64,000 nt of DNA from Azadirachta indica (lineage: Eukaryota; Streptophyta; Magnoliopsida; Sapindales; Meliaceae). Positions 41,371 through 52,189 of the stretch are shown one piece after another (position 1 is the stretch's first letter; every line of letters begins with the position of its first letter). Where the stretch lies: assembly GCA_022749755.1 (NCBI GenBank), contig CM040446.1, forward strand, positions 17,298,080-17,362,079, read 5' to 3'. The translations under genes were made by a program, and so were the position numbers. Below the pieces are notes generated by a model. It ran no database searches. It was not told where the DNA came from and was given only the letters and a program-made list of their open reading frames with translations.

Positions 41371-42093
41371 CATCTTTATCAGTAATTTTCTTATAAAAAA
41401 TGGCAATTAATCTTATAAGATATATTTGTTTATATTGTGATGGACTTGACTTACAAAAGGTGTAATATTGATGAGAATGATGAACCAAATCAAGAGGAAG
41501 TTTCAAGATTTGATAAGAAATTGAGATCCGACGTTTAGAAATTCTTCACTAAGTTGTCAGGGGAAAAAAAGCTGAGTGTCATTATTGTCATAAAGATTTT
41601 GCTTGTGAAAGTAACACTGTTGGAATTTTTGGTTTGCATAAGCATTTGAATAGGTGCCTCGAATATAAAAATAGTGTGGTAGATGAGAAGCAAATAGTAT
41701 TAACTTTTGCGAATAGTAAGACTGATGGTGATGGTAGTGAGAGTACTACTACTACTTTGATGTCTATGGGTTTTAACAAAGTGGCATGTAAAAAAGCATT
41801 GGTTAAGATGATTATTGTTGATGAGTTGCCTTTAAGTTTTGTGAAGATGAGGGGTTTCGAAAGTTTTGTAGAATTGCTTGTCCAAAATTTGATATTCCAT
41901 CATAAAGGACAATTGCAAGGGATATGTTTCAGTTATATATAAATGATAAAACTGTATTGAAAAACATATTTTCTGCAAATGGACAAAGGGTTAGTATTAC
42001 TACTGATATATACACTTCAATTCAAAATATCAGCTATATGGTAATCACAGCGCGTTTCATTGATAATGATTAAAATTTACAAAGGAGAATATT

Positions 42094-43303
42094 CTTATAC
42101 CCATAAATACAATCTAAATGTAAATAATAAAATGTTTAATTAAATTTGTCATATTTTCTCAAGTAAAAAATTTAGTTTCTTTATAAGTAATGAATTTTAA
42201 ATGATTATTCAAATTTATTACTTGTAAAAAAAATAATTTTGACATATAATGATATAATTAATTAATTCAAATTCATTATTTGTAAAGAAACTAATTTTGA
42301 CGTATAATATTATAGTTAATTAATTCAAATTCATTACTTACAAAGAAAATAATTTTAACATACAACAATATAAGTAATTAATCAGTGAAGTTAATTAATT
42401 AAACTAATGAGTCAATTAATTTGAGGATTAATTAATTTTTCAATAAAATACTAAAACATAAATAGCAAACAATAACAATTAATTAAAAAAATTAACTAAT
42501 TAAGTGTACTTAATTCAAAATTGAAAAAATAAAACAAGTATCAATAAATAATTCAATATTCCCAAAACAAGGAATATCAAGTCAGCAACAAATTTATAAC
42601 TAATAAGAAACAAAACAAGCAATAACAACAGAAGTTAGCAACTAACACCTGACAATATACAGTAGTACAACTTATACAAAAGTAACAAATTCCAAGCTGT
42701 TAAAAAACAAATTTAACTTTCAGTAAGATAGTAAAGTGCTTAAATATTAAACATGAAATGGTAGACAATAATAAACCTTTAATGTGTGATTTTAGAAGTC
42801 TATATACAAACCAATCTCCAAGCAATCTACTTCTGCAAAATGATAATGATTATTTAGAAATCTAACCATCTAAGCCAAGTCAAGTATCTAGTTCCAATAA
42901 AATCATAATCAAATTATCAGGTTGAATTGCACATAATTACTTCATATGTGAAAACAAACTATAATTTCTTGCCATATTTTCTTGATATTTCTATTTGCTA
43001 TAAAATCATAATCAAATCATCTAGTAATCTAAATATAATGCCACTTTAATTTGAAATACAAAGTTATAAAATATTAAAAAAGACATTTAAATAGCATGAC
43101 ATTTATATATATACTTTTGTAAACAATTATTAAACATAACATATATATTACAACTAACCTCAAAGTGCATTATCAAACAATAGTTGTGTGCTCCTCTAGT
43201 TCTTGCATTGGCTTCATAAACTCTGTATCACAATAAAAGAAACTTAGAAATTTATCAACTTACATGTAAACTAGTATACTGAATAATTCATTTCTTTGTA
43301 TCA
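42094..43303 (-). repeat. inverted copy of the hAT 3' end
   Basis: Reverse complement of 49606-50726 with few differences. For example gtatttatgggtataa at 50711 appears here inverted as ttatacccataaatac at 42095, and agttcttgcattggcttcat is the inverse of atgaagccaatgcaagaact-like sequence near 49690. Separated from its partner by about 6.3 kb. Confidence 0.85.
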
Positions 43304-43305
43304 CC

Positions 43306-43937
43306 TGATTTTTTAGTTAAATAAATTAATTATATGAAGAAAATTTTATTTCAACTAAAAAATTAAAAGTTTAATTTATTTTCAATTCTATTTTTTCTTT
43401 TTTATTTTAAGGTTTCCATATTTCTTTTTTTCTTTTTTATTTTTAATTTTAAAGTTTTCATCTTTTTCTATTTTTTATTTGTTTCCTAATTTATAATTAA
43501 AACAACACTTATATGTTATGAAATAATAATCATAAATTAACTAAGTGATAAGAAAAATAGTCAAATAATATAAAAATAATTAAAAATAATGATATTTTTA
43601 TACTGAAGGTGAAAATTTTCAATATATATTCAATTTTCTTTCAAAAAATACATTATTTTAATTATTTTTGTACATTTTTTATTAGTTTTTGTCACTTATT
43701 GAATTTATGATAACTATTTGCTAACATATGAGTGTTGTTTCAATTATAGTTAGGGTAAAAAATGAAAAATAAAATTGAGTAAAAAAGTAGAAACCTTAAA
43801 GTTAAAAATAAAAAAGGTGAAATTTTAAAATAAAAATAAAAATAAAAATAAAAATAGAATTGAAAATAAATTAAATATTTATTTTTAATTGAAATTAAAT
43901 TGTCTTCATAAAACTAATTCATTTAACTAAAAAATCA
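43306..43937. mobile_element. foldback MITE with ~295-bp arms
   Basis: Begins tgattttttagttaaat and ends atttaactaaaaaatca. The arms (about 43306-43600 and 43650-43937) are reverse complements along nearly their full length, including aatttattttcaattctatt paired with aatagaattgaaaataaatt and acttatatgtt paired with aacatatgagt. A ~45-nt loop separates them. No coding capacity. It sits exactly at the right edge of the inverted hAT fragment. Confidence 0.75.
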
Positions 43938-45086
43938 ACTAAAAATTGTGAAAAAAAAGTATTTATGTGATTATGTTGGTCAAATAAGGGTAAGAGGATA
44001 TTTTTATCATTGAACTAGTTAACAATTAATTTTAACAGAAAAAGTTAACAGAAGAGGTGTGGTCGACAATTATTTTCGAAGTGGGAGTTTAGACGTCATT
44101 TAAATAATAAAATAGGGGTCCATATATCATTTCCCCAATTATTTTTTAGTTTGTTAAGATTTGAAGGACACTCCTCCAAAGAAAAACACACACACCTTTA
44201 CTACTAAACAATAACCACCATTGTTATTGTAAACTTGGGTTAGGCCTAATAGAGAGTGCCCATGATGAGTTAATCCAGTTGGTCTAGAAACCCAATCTAA
44301 TTAATGGAATAATATTTATTTTTTATAATAAATATTATTATATTTTCTAAATAATTAATTAATTATCTAGGATAATTATTAATTATTGTAAATCAATAAG
44401 GAGTTAAGAGATATATTTTATCTCAAGTAATTTTTGAATAAAAATAGAGTTCTTATTCACATTAAGATTGAACAAATACCAATTTTCTTCCTAATTTATT
44501 AACTTATACAGATTATACCCCTTTGGTTCAAAACTACCATTTACTCGCTGATATTATGACACTAATAATGAGTTTTTACTTTTTGAAAGAAAATGACCTT
44601 GTTGACCCTTGAAGATTAATGATTAGGTCTGTAATGTACAGGCCAGTGATATTTGTTTATCTCTCAAATAAAATTAAAAATATATACATTTACATATTTT
44701 AATAAAAAAGATCACATTGTGCTTTTTTTTGTTAATTTTGTATTAAACTAATATATTTTTTTGTAAAAGAATTGAATAAAAAATTAAACTAATACTTATT
44801 TTGTGACAGTAAAATCATAATTATTTTACATAAATTTAAAAAAATAAAATTTTTATTCTAATTAAATAACCAAATCAATTAATAAAAATTACAAAAAATA
44901 TATATTTGTAACTAATAATAATTTTTTGAAAAATTTGCATGAAATTAAAATAATAATTATTTTATAATATTAAAAAATGAAAGATAAATTTACAAACTGA
45001 AATTAATTCATAAAATATATTATAAAGAAAAAAATATGCATGACAATATTATATGTATGGTAATGTATATGCAAAATCACTAAATG
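43938..45086. other. AT-rich spacer between copies A and B, no gene seen
   Basis: Contains phrases such as gtggtcgacaattattttcg and aataggggtccatatatcat that look transposon-derived, but I could not define an element. No coding-like frame. Confidence 0.4.
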
Positions 45087-45165
45087 TTGGTCTATCTTGA
45101 TGGTATAACCACTTGCCCTTTACTCTTATTTAGCGGGCAAGAGTTTAAATCTTAGTAATTTAAAC
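45087..45165 (+). repeat. tRNA-like (SINE head) sequence at the left of copy B
   Basis: ttggtctatcttgatggtat followed by aacc resembles a pol III A box (tggtctagtggtataacc-like). gggcaagagtttaaatctta about 35 nt later resembles a B box (GWTCRANNC-like). Spacing fits a tRNA-derived SINE 5' region. In copy A only the part from ccacttgccc onward is present, so the A box is lost there. Confidence 0.4.
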
Positions 45166-48161
45166 TTTTTGTCAATTAAAATATATTTCACATGAGCACA
45201 ATAACGCATTTGCCCATGAAAAATAAAATCTCACCAATTTAAATTTTTTGTCAATCAAAATATATTTCACATAAGCACAATGATGCATTTGCCCTTAAAA
45301 AGTAAAATCTCACGGTTAGTGTTATTGCATTGTGAAGTGTGTGATATTTCTCTTGTGTGATTTTTCACCACTCAAAAATGTTAGAACTACCTATTTGAGA
45401 TCTAAAGAGAAAAAAGGTATGCTTTCGCATACAATTTTTATCTTTGCCATCAGTTATAATTTAATATGGTTATTAATATTTATTATATTTTTCCATTAAT
45501 GAGAGAAAAACATTTTCAAATTTTGTCTAAAGTTATAGTATATTTCTTTTAATACTTTAAATTCTTTCATTTTCTATTTCACTTTAAAAACCGATTATTA
45601 TTTTTATAATATTATTTATTTTAAGATATATTTTTTATTTTAACAAAAATTATTTAATGGTTTTTAACAGTTAAACTACTAAAAAAAAATCTATTAAATT
45701 ACAAATTGTAATTAACTAGAATTTAAAATTATTTATTAAAAAGTATTTTAATTATAGTTTTGAGTAAGAAACAATATATTCGAAATTTATGTTGTAACAA
45801 TTAAAGGATATTTGAAAATAGCTCATTTTAGAGTGATCGAAAGTTGAAGGGCACTCAAAAATGAGTTCTTATGGAGGTAATGTATTTTTAGAAAGTTTAA
45901 GAGTGTTTGAAAATAGCTCACTTTAGAACACCTGAAGGTTTAAGAATACTTGCAAATGAGGCAATACATTATTAAAAAGACTCAAAAATAACCCACTTGA
46001 GAGTGCTTAAAAATTAAAGGCACTCAGAAATAAAGTCTTGGTGGAGCAATGTGTTTGTAACAATTAAAAAGTACTAAAAAATGACCTACTTTAGAGCACT
46101 TAAAAATAGGAGTGGGTAGAAACAATGAACCAAACTGGACCAAATCAGATCGGATGCAGAATCGGCAGGTTCAGTTTGGTTTTTAATATAATTCAGTCCT
46201 GTTCGGTATTTAAATATAAAAGCCCAAAAATTTCGATCCGGTTTCAGGTTTACTCTAAAAAATGGGGATCAAACCGGATTTTTTTATTGTTTTATTTAGA
46301 AAGTTAAAATGAAGTCGTTTTGAGCTTTAAGAAAAAATATAAAAACAAAAAATTACACTTTCCTTCTTCAATCTTCATTCGTTTTTCTGTGTGGTTCATT
46401 CTCTTAGACTTTGAAAAGGAAAAACATCTTCGTTCTTCGATTCTTCATTCTTCTAATACTCGATCATCAATTTAGAGTTCTTCTGCTTGACTATTGCCAA
46501 TGGTTCCAATTGCAATTTGCACTAGTAATAACCCTCCATTAGTTGCGATTTCATTTATGATTTCTTGCAAGATTTGTCAAATTCATTGTTAATGTTTGTA
46601 CTTTTTATCCTAATCATGTTTGTTCTTTGCATTCTTACTTCACTTAAGTCATTTTATGTTAAATCATTTTGTTAAAAGACTAAAATCATGCGTTGCTTGT
46701 TTTGTGATTATTTTTACAGTAAAACCTAAAACAATGGCAGATTATATGGTCTTTATTCGAACAAACTATGAAAAATAAGTTAGTTATTAAATGTCAAATG
46801 AGATTAAGATATTGTTTTTAGGCAAGAAAATTGCCTAGAAATAACAGTTATTTCAATTGTTCTATGCAGAAAAATGGCTGAGAACAGCTGCTATTTTTGG
46901 GCAATAAAAAGTTGTTGTTTCTGGGCACTTTTCTTGCTCAGAACAAGTACTGTTCTGGGTGTTTTCATGCCTAAAATAGCAGCTGTTCTAGGCATTTTCA
47001 TGCCCAAAAACAACTGTTGTTCTAGGCATTTTATTGCACAAAAACAGCTGTTGTTTCTGGGCCATTTTCATGTTTGAAACAACAGCTGTTCTAGGCATTT
47101 TTAAGCTTAGAATAGTAGCTATTTTGGGCGTTTTATTATCCAAAAATAGCTGTTGTTATAGGTATTTTATTGCCTAGAAAAAGTGCTGTTTATGACCTAT
47201 TTTTATGCCTAGAATAACAGCTATTTTGAGAGTTTTCATGCGGGAAACCACAGTTGTTCTGGACATTTTATTGTTCAAAAACAACTGCTATTTCTGGGTC
47301 ATTTTCGTGCCTAGAATAGCAGCTGTTCTAGGCATTTTATTGCCCAGAAACGGCTATTGTTTCTGGGCCATTTTCATGCCTAGAACAACAACTATTTTGC
47401 ACAGTTCTATTGTGCAGAAGCAGCAGTTGTTTAGGGCATCTATTGTCAATAATTTTCTTATAAAAAATGGTAATTAATCTTGTGGGACATATTTGTTTAT
47501 ATTGTGATAAACTTTACTTATAAAAGGTGTAATACTGATGAGAAAGATGAACTAAATTAAGAGAAAGTTTCAAGATTTGATAAAAAATTGAGATCCGATA
47601 TTTAGAAATTCTTCACTAAGTTGCCAGGGGGAAAAATAGCTGAGTGTCATTATTGTCATAAAGATTTTGCTTATAAAAGTAACACTGTTGGAACTTTTGA
47701 TTTGGATAAGCATTTGAATATGTGCCTCGCATATAAAATAGTGTGGTAGATGAGAAGCAAATAGTATTAACTTTTGCGTAAAGTAAGACTAATGGTAATG
47801 GTGGTGAGAGTACTATTACTAGTTTGATGTCTATGGGTTTAAACAAAGCGACATGTAGAAAAGCATTGGTCAAGATGATTATTGTCGATGAGTTGCCTTT
47901 TAGCTTTGTAAGGGGTGAGGGGTTTCAAAAGTTTTGTAGAATTGCTTGTCCAAAGTTTGATATTCCATCACAAAGAACAATTTCAAGGGATATGCTTCAG
48001 TTATATGTAAATGAGAAAGCTGTATTTAAGAACATATGCTTTGCAAATAGGCAAAGGGTTAGTTTCACTACTGACATATAGACTTTAATTCAAAATATTA
48101 GCTATATGGTAATCACAACGCATTTCATTGATAATGATTAGAATTTACAAAGGAGAATATT
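45109..48161. repeat. right copy (B) of the direct repeat
   Basis: Partner of 39182-42093, in the same orientation. Unlike copy A it continues rightward into the rest of the hAT element and the right arm, so B is the more complete version. It differs from A by point changes and short indels, including nonsense and frameshift changes in the transposase. Confidence 0.85.
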
Positions 48162-50914
48162 GAGTTTGGTATGGTTTCAAATCACAAAAGAAAGACCATT
48201 AGCAAATTGATTGAGGCGCGTTTACAAGATTAGGATGTAGAGAGATTGTTCACTATTACTGTTGATAATGCAAGTTCAAATGATGTAGCAGTAAATTATA
48301 TTAGAAGGAAGTTAAAAAATTAGGGCAGTGATACTTTAGTGCTAAATGGAGAATACTTGCATTTGAGATTTTCTGCGCACATTCTTAATTTAATTGTTGG
48401 TGAAGGATTGAAAGAAGTAGATGAAACAATAGTGAAAATTCACAATGATATGAAGTACATCCGATCTTCTGCGACAAGACTAACCAAATTCAAAATATGT
48501 GCAAAAAAAGAGAAAATTTCGTCTAAAGAACTTATGGTGATGGATGTTCCTATAAGATGGAATTTAACGTACTTGATATTGGAAAGTGTATTGAAGTTCC
48601 AAAAAGTGTTTGATAGAATGTAAAATGATGATTCTCTTTATTTGTCTTACTTTGAAGAAACTGAAAATAGAAAAGTAAGACTAAGGCTGCCAACTTCTCA
48701 GTGTTGAAAAAACGCAAAAAGATTTATGAAATTTTTGGAGACATTTTATGAGGTAACTTTGAAGTTTAGTGCTTTCACTAATGTAACATCAAATTTGTAT
48801 TTTAATGAGATGTGAAAAATTCAGACACACCTACAGATACTTTGTACAAGTAAAGATGATTTGTTATGTAATATGGTGACTAATATAAAGAAGAAGTTTG
48901 ATAAATATTAGGGTTCTTTGGAGAATATAAATAAATTATTACTTGTTGCAATTGTGTTAGATCCACATTGCAAAATGGATTTTGTGGTATATTGTTTTAG
49001 TTCTTTGTACGATTCCAACACGATTGAAGCCATGAGAAAACACATTAAAAGGTTGTTATATAATTTATATAACACCTATATTGTGTGGCATGCAGACATT
49101 GATGGTGATATAGCTTGTGGATCTAGTGGTAGTAGTTATCATTCTTGTGATGAACCATTGCCAAGTATGTTGGTGGATGATGATGATGATGATCTTACTT
49201 CTGATAAACCTTGTAATACTTTTCAACAATTTTCAATGCAAAAAGAAATCCACCATGATATTGAAGGGAAACATGAGATCGGGAGATATTTATTGAAAGG
49301 TGTTAAGCCTTCTAACAATGAGAAGTTTGAATTCTGTGTTGGTGGAAGTTGGATTGTATGAAATATCAAGTTTTATCTTTGATAGCAAAAGATATTTTTG
49401 CTACTCCAATCTCCATTGTTGCATCTGCATCAGCATTTATTACTGATAGGCGTATTCTTGATCGATTTAGGAGTTCTTTGACTCCTAAATCTGTTTAGGC
49501 ATTAGTTTGTGCACAAAATTGGTTGCGTTCTTCACTACTTGGTAATCAATCATATGAAAAAGCATGTGTATAGGAGGCTGAATTTTATGAAGCAATTGAA
49601 TAAGATGATACAAAGAAATTAATTATTCAGTATACTAGTTTACTTGTAAGTTGATAAATCTCTAAGTTTCTTTTATTGTGACACAGAGTTTGTGAAGCCA
49701 ATGCAAGAACTAGAGGAGCACATAACTATTGTTTAATGATGCACTTTGAGGTTAGTTGTAATATATATGTTATGTTTAATAATTGTTTACAAAAGTATAT
49801 ATATAAATGTCATGTGATTTAAATGTCTTTTTTTTTATTTTATAACTTTGTATTTCAAATTAAAGTGGCATTATATTCAGATTATTAGATGATTTGATTA
49901 TGATTTTATAGCAAATAGAAATATCAAGAAAATAAGGCAAGAAATTATAGTTTGTTTTCACATATGAAGTAATTATGTGCAATTCAACATGATAATTTGA
50001 TTATGATTTTATTGGAACTAGATACTTGGCTTGGCTTAGATGGTTAGATATCTAAATAAGCATTATCATTTTGCAGAAGTAGATTGCTTGGAGATTGGTT
50101 TGTATATAGGCTTCTAAAATCACACATTAAAGGCTTATTATTGTCTATCATTTCATGTTTAAGATTTAATCACTTTACTACCTTACTGAAAGTTAGATTT
50201 GTTTTTTTTACAAGTTGGAATTTGTTACTTTTGTATAAGTTGTACTGTATACTGCCAGGTGTTAGTTTCTAACTTCTGCTGTTATTGCTTGTTGCTGACT
50301 TGATATTCCTTGTTTTCGAAATGTTGAATTATTTATTTATGCTTGTTTTATTTTTTCAATTTTGAATTAAGTACTCTTAATTAGTTAATTTTCTTAATTA
50401 TTTGTTATTGTTTGCTATATATATTTTAGTATTTTACTGAAAAATTAATTAATCCTCAAATTAATTGACTCATTAATTTAATTAATTAACTTCACTGATT
50501 AATTACTTATATTATTATATGATAAAATTATTTTCTTTATAAGTAATGAATTTGAATTAATTAATTATATCATTATATGTCAAATTTTTTTTTTTACAAG
50601 TAATAAATTTGAATAATCATTTAAAATTCATTACTTATAAAGAAATTAAATTTTTAATTTGAGAAAATATGACAAATTTAATTAAACATTTTATTATTTA
50701 CATTTATATTGTATTTATGGGTATAAATAAATATTATTAAATTTTTCAAAAATAATTACCCTAAAACATTAAAATCGAACTGACCCAAACCAGACCAATC
50801 GATCATGTTCTGGTCCAATATTATTCAGCTATTCGGTCCAGTTTGGTTTTTAATATTGAAAACCTAAAAAAACCGATTTCGGTCCCAGACTGGACCGAAC
50901 CATACCTACTCCTA
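46107..50914 (+). pseudogene. hAT superfamily transposon, copy B (decayed autonomous element)
   Basis: Ends TAGGAGTGGGTA (46107) and, inverted, TAGGAGTAGGTA (50914-50903). CTCAAAAG follows at 50915-50922, and the degenerate CTTAAAAA precedes at 46099-46106. Transposase fragments in order: BED-type zinc finger AECHYCHKDF...DKHLNMC (about 47637-47734); KALVKMIIVDELPFSFV and PSQRTISRDML (47824-48081); VDNASSNDVAV, then LHLRFSAHILNLIVGEGLKE (48240-48623); LLVAIVLDPHCKMDFV (48918-49361); and the C-terminal dimerisation segment ATPISIVASASAF, LDRFRSSLTPKSV (about 49390-49493). The coding sequence is interrupted by TAA 47558, TAG 47603, TAG 48079, TAG 48321, TGA 48813, TAG 48909 and TGA 49359, plus a 1-nt deletion near 47735. 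It is inactive. Plant DAYSLEEPER/RICESLEEPER-like hAT family by motif. Confidence 0.88.
46820..47450. repeat. dyad-symmetric minisatellite in hAT copy B
   Basis: At least 13 units of about 30-39 bp, for example ggcattttcatgcccaaaaa, gggcgttttattatccaaaa and tagaatagcagctgttctag. The two alternating motifs are each inverted repeats (GGCA-N6-TGCC and AGAACAG/CTGTTCT). The array lies between the 5' end and the BED-finger coding region, in the same place as in copy A. Confidence 0.8.
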
Positions 50915-51320
50915 CTCAAAAGTTATTGTAAGACAATGTGTTTTTGAAAAGTTTAAAGGTACTTGAAAATAACTCATTTTATAATGCTCGAAAGTTAAAG
51001 GGTATTCGAAAGTAAGACGATGTGTTATAAAAAACTTGAAAATAGTCACTTTAAAGTATTTTAAAGTTAAAAACCACTTAAAATGAGGTTTTGTTGAGAC
51101 AATGTCTTTTATAACAGTTAAAGGGTGTTAAAAAATAACCCATTTTAAAGCGGCTAAAAGTTGAAAGGTATTCAAAAGTGAGTTTATGTAGGGGCAATGT
51201 ATTTTTTGAAAAGTTTAAATTTGTTAAAAAATAACTTATTTTAAAGTGATTAAAAGTTAGAAGACACTCAATAGTGAGGTAATATATTTTGAAAAACTCA
51301 AAAACGATCCACTTTAAAGT
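50915..51320 (+). repeat. ~90-bp tandem repeats, right side of the hAT insertion
   Basis: Four to five degenerate units (cttgaaaataactcatttta, aaaaaataacccattttaaa, aaaaaataacttattttaaa, aaaacgatccactttaaag), in the same orientation as the units left of the hAT element. Confidence 0.7.
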
Positions 51321-51322
51321 GC

Positions 51323-52185
51323 CAAAATTTTTTTAATAAGTAATTTTAATTTCTATTTAATTCGAATTTATAAAAAAAATTAAGGTTAGTAATTCTATCC
51401 CTTGGAAAAATATATTTATCAAATATTTTTTTTGAAAATATAAATTAAAATCTTTCAACCTAATTTGATACATGAAATTGTTACGATTAAACTAATTAAC
51501 AAGATAGTAGTTAAAATATTTTCTTAAAAAATAATAATTTATACTTTTTAACCAAAAATTAATGATAGTTTAACTATTAAAATTGTTAAAAATTTTTGTT
51601 AAAATAAAAAATATATTTTTAAATATAATACTATTATAAAAATAACAATTGTGTTCTTGAAGTAAATTAGAAAATAAAAATATTTGAAGTATTAAAAGAA
51701 ATGTAATAGGTTAATGATAGTTGGACCCCTTTTTTAAAAATAAATGTTAAGTAGACCCCCAAGTCAGAAATATTTATCAATAATATCCCTTCTATTACTT
51801 TTTTTTGTCTCTATTATAATAGTCCTTACAAAAGGAGGGTATCGGGGTATTAGGTCAAACAAAAGGAGGGAATCGAGCATTCTCCTTTTGTAAAAATATA
51901 TAAATTAGAGATATTTATATCATTACACGAGTCAATATAAGTCATGAGGACATTTTTGTTATTTTGATAGTAAAAATCAGTCAAACCTTTACAAAGACCA
52001 AAAAATGTAACGGAAGGGATCTTATTGACAAATATTTCTAACTTGGGGGTTTGCTTGACATTTATTTTAAAAAAAGAGGGTTCAACTGTTATTAACTCAA
52101 TATAATATAACTTGAAACAAATTTTAAATATTTCTTCTCCCATTAACAGAAAAGTATAATAAATATTAATAATCATATTAAAGAA
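51323..52185 (-). repeat. right inverted arm of the foldback element, split by a MITE
   Basis: 51323-51710 and 52096-52185 are the reverse complement of the left arms near 39535-39850 and 45460-45790. The arm is interrupted by the 385-bp MITE at 51711-52095. Homology ends near catattaaa at 52165-52175. Confidence 0.6.
51711..52095. mobile_element. foldback MITE with TTAATRAYAGTTGRACCC ends
   Basis: Left end ttaatgatagttggacccc; right end, reverse complemented, ttaataacagttgaaccc. Inverted similarity extends about 80 nt, to atatttatcaataatatccc on the left and atatttgtcaataagatccc on the inverted right. The interior contains a second small inverted pair (aaaaggaggg / ctccttttg). It is inserted in the right arm of the foldback element. 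TTAA may be the target duplication. Confidence 0.7.
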
Positions 52186-52189
52186 AGAC

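Larger units (their letters stand above)
39182..42093. repeat. left copy (A) of a ~2.9-kb direct repeat
   Basis: From ccacttgccctttactctta to aaaggagaatatt this segment is repeated at 45109-48161 with high similarity throughout (line-by-line visual comparison, small indels). It contains a foldback left arm, ~90-bp tandem repeats and the 5' part of a hAT element. Copy A begins 236 nt upstream of the COG3 start codon and lacks the sequence that precedes copy B. Confidence 0.85.
40176..43303 (+). pseudogene. rearranged hAT transposon, copy A (5' part plus inverted 3' end)
   Basis: Starts with TAGGAGTAGGTA directly after CTCAAAAG (40168-40175). 40176-42093 matches the 5' part of copy B, including a minisatellite and the BED-finger coding start: AECHYCHKDF, with ligand residues in HKHLNRC, near 41571-41655. 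A frame 41634-41942 continues the N-terminal transposase with KALVKMIIVDELPLSFV. A stop TAG sits at 41536-41538 where VWKFF would be expected. At 42093 the homology breaks. 42094-43303 is the reverse complement of 49606-50726, the 3' end of copy B. The central catalytic part is absent, so the copy cannot encode a complete transposase. Confidence 0.8.

Noticed and set aside
46820..47450. CRISPR-like alternating repeat pattern
   Set aside because: Repeats are degenerate, contiguous and self-complementary with no unique spacers, inside a plant transposon.
46874..47477. Periodic peptides such as FMPRIAAVLGI repeated in frame
   Set aside because: They arise from translating the minisatellite, whose period often preserves the frame. 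No protein family matches and the array is non-coding in context.
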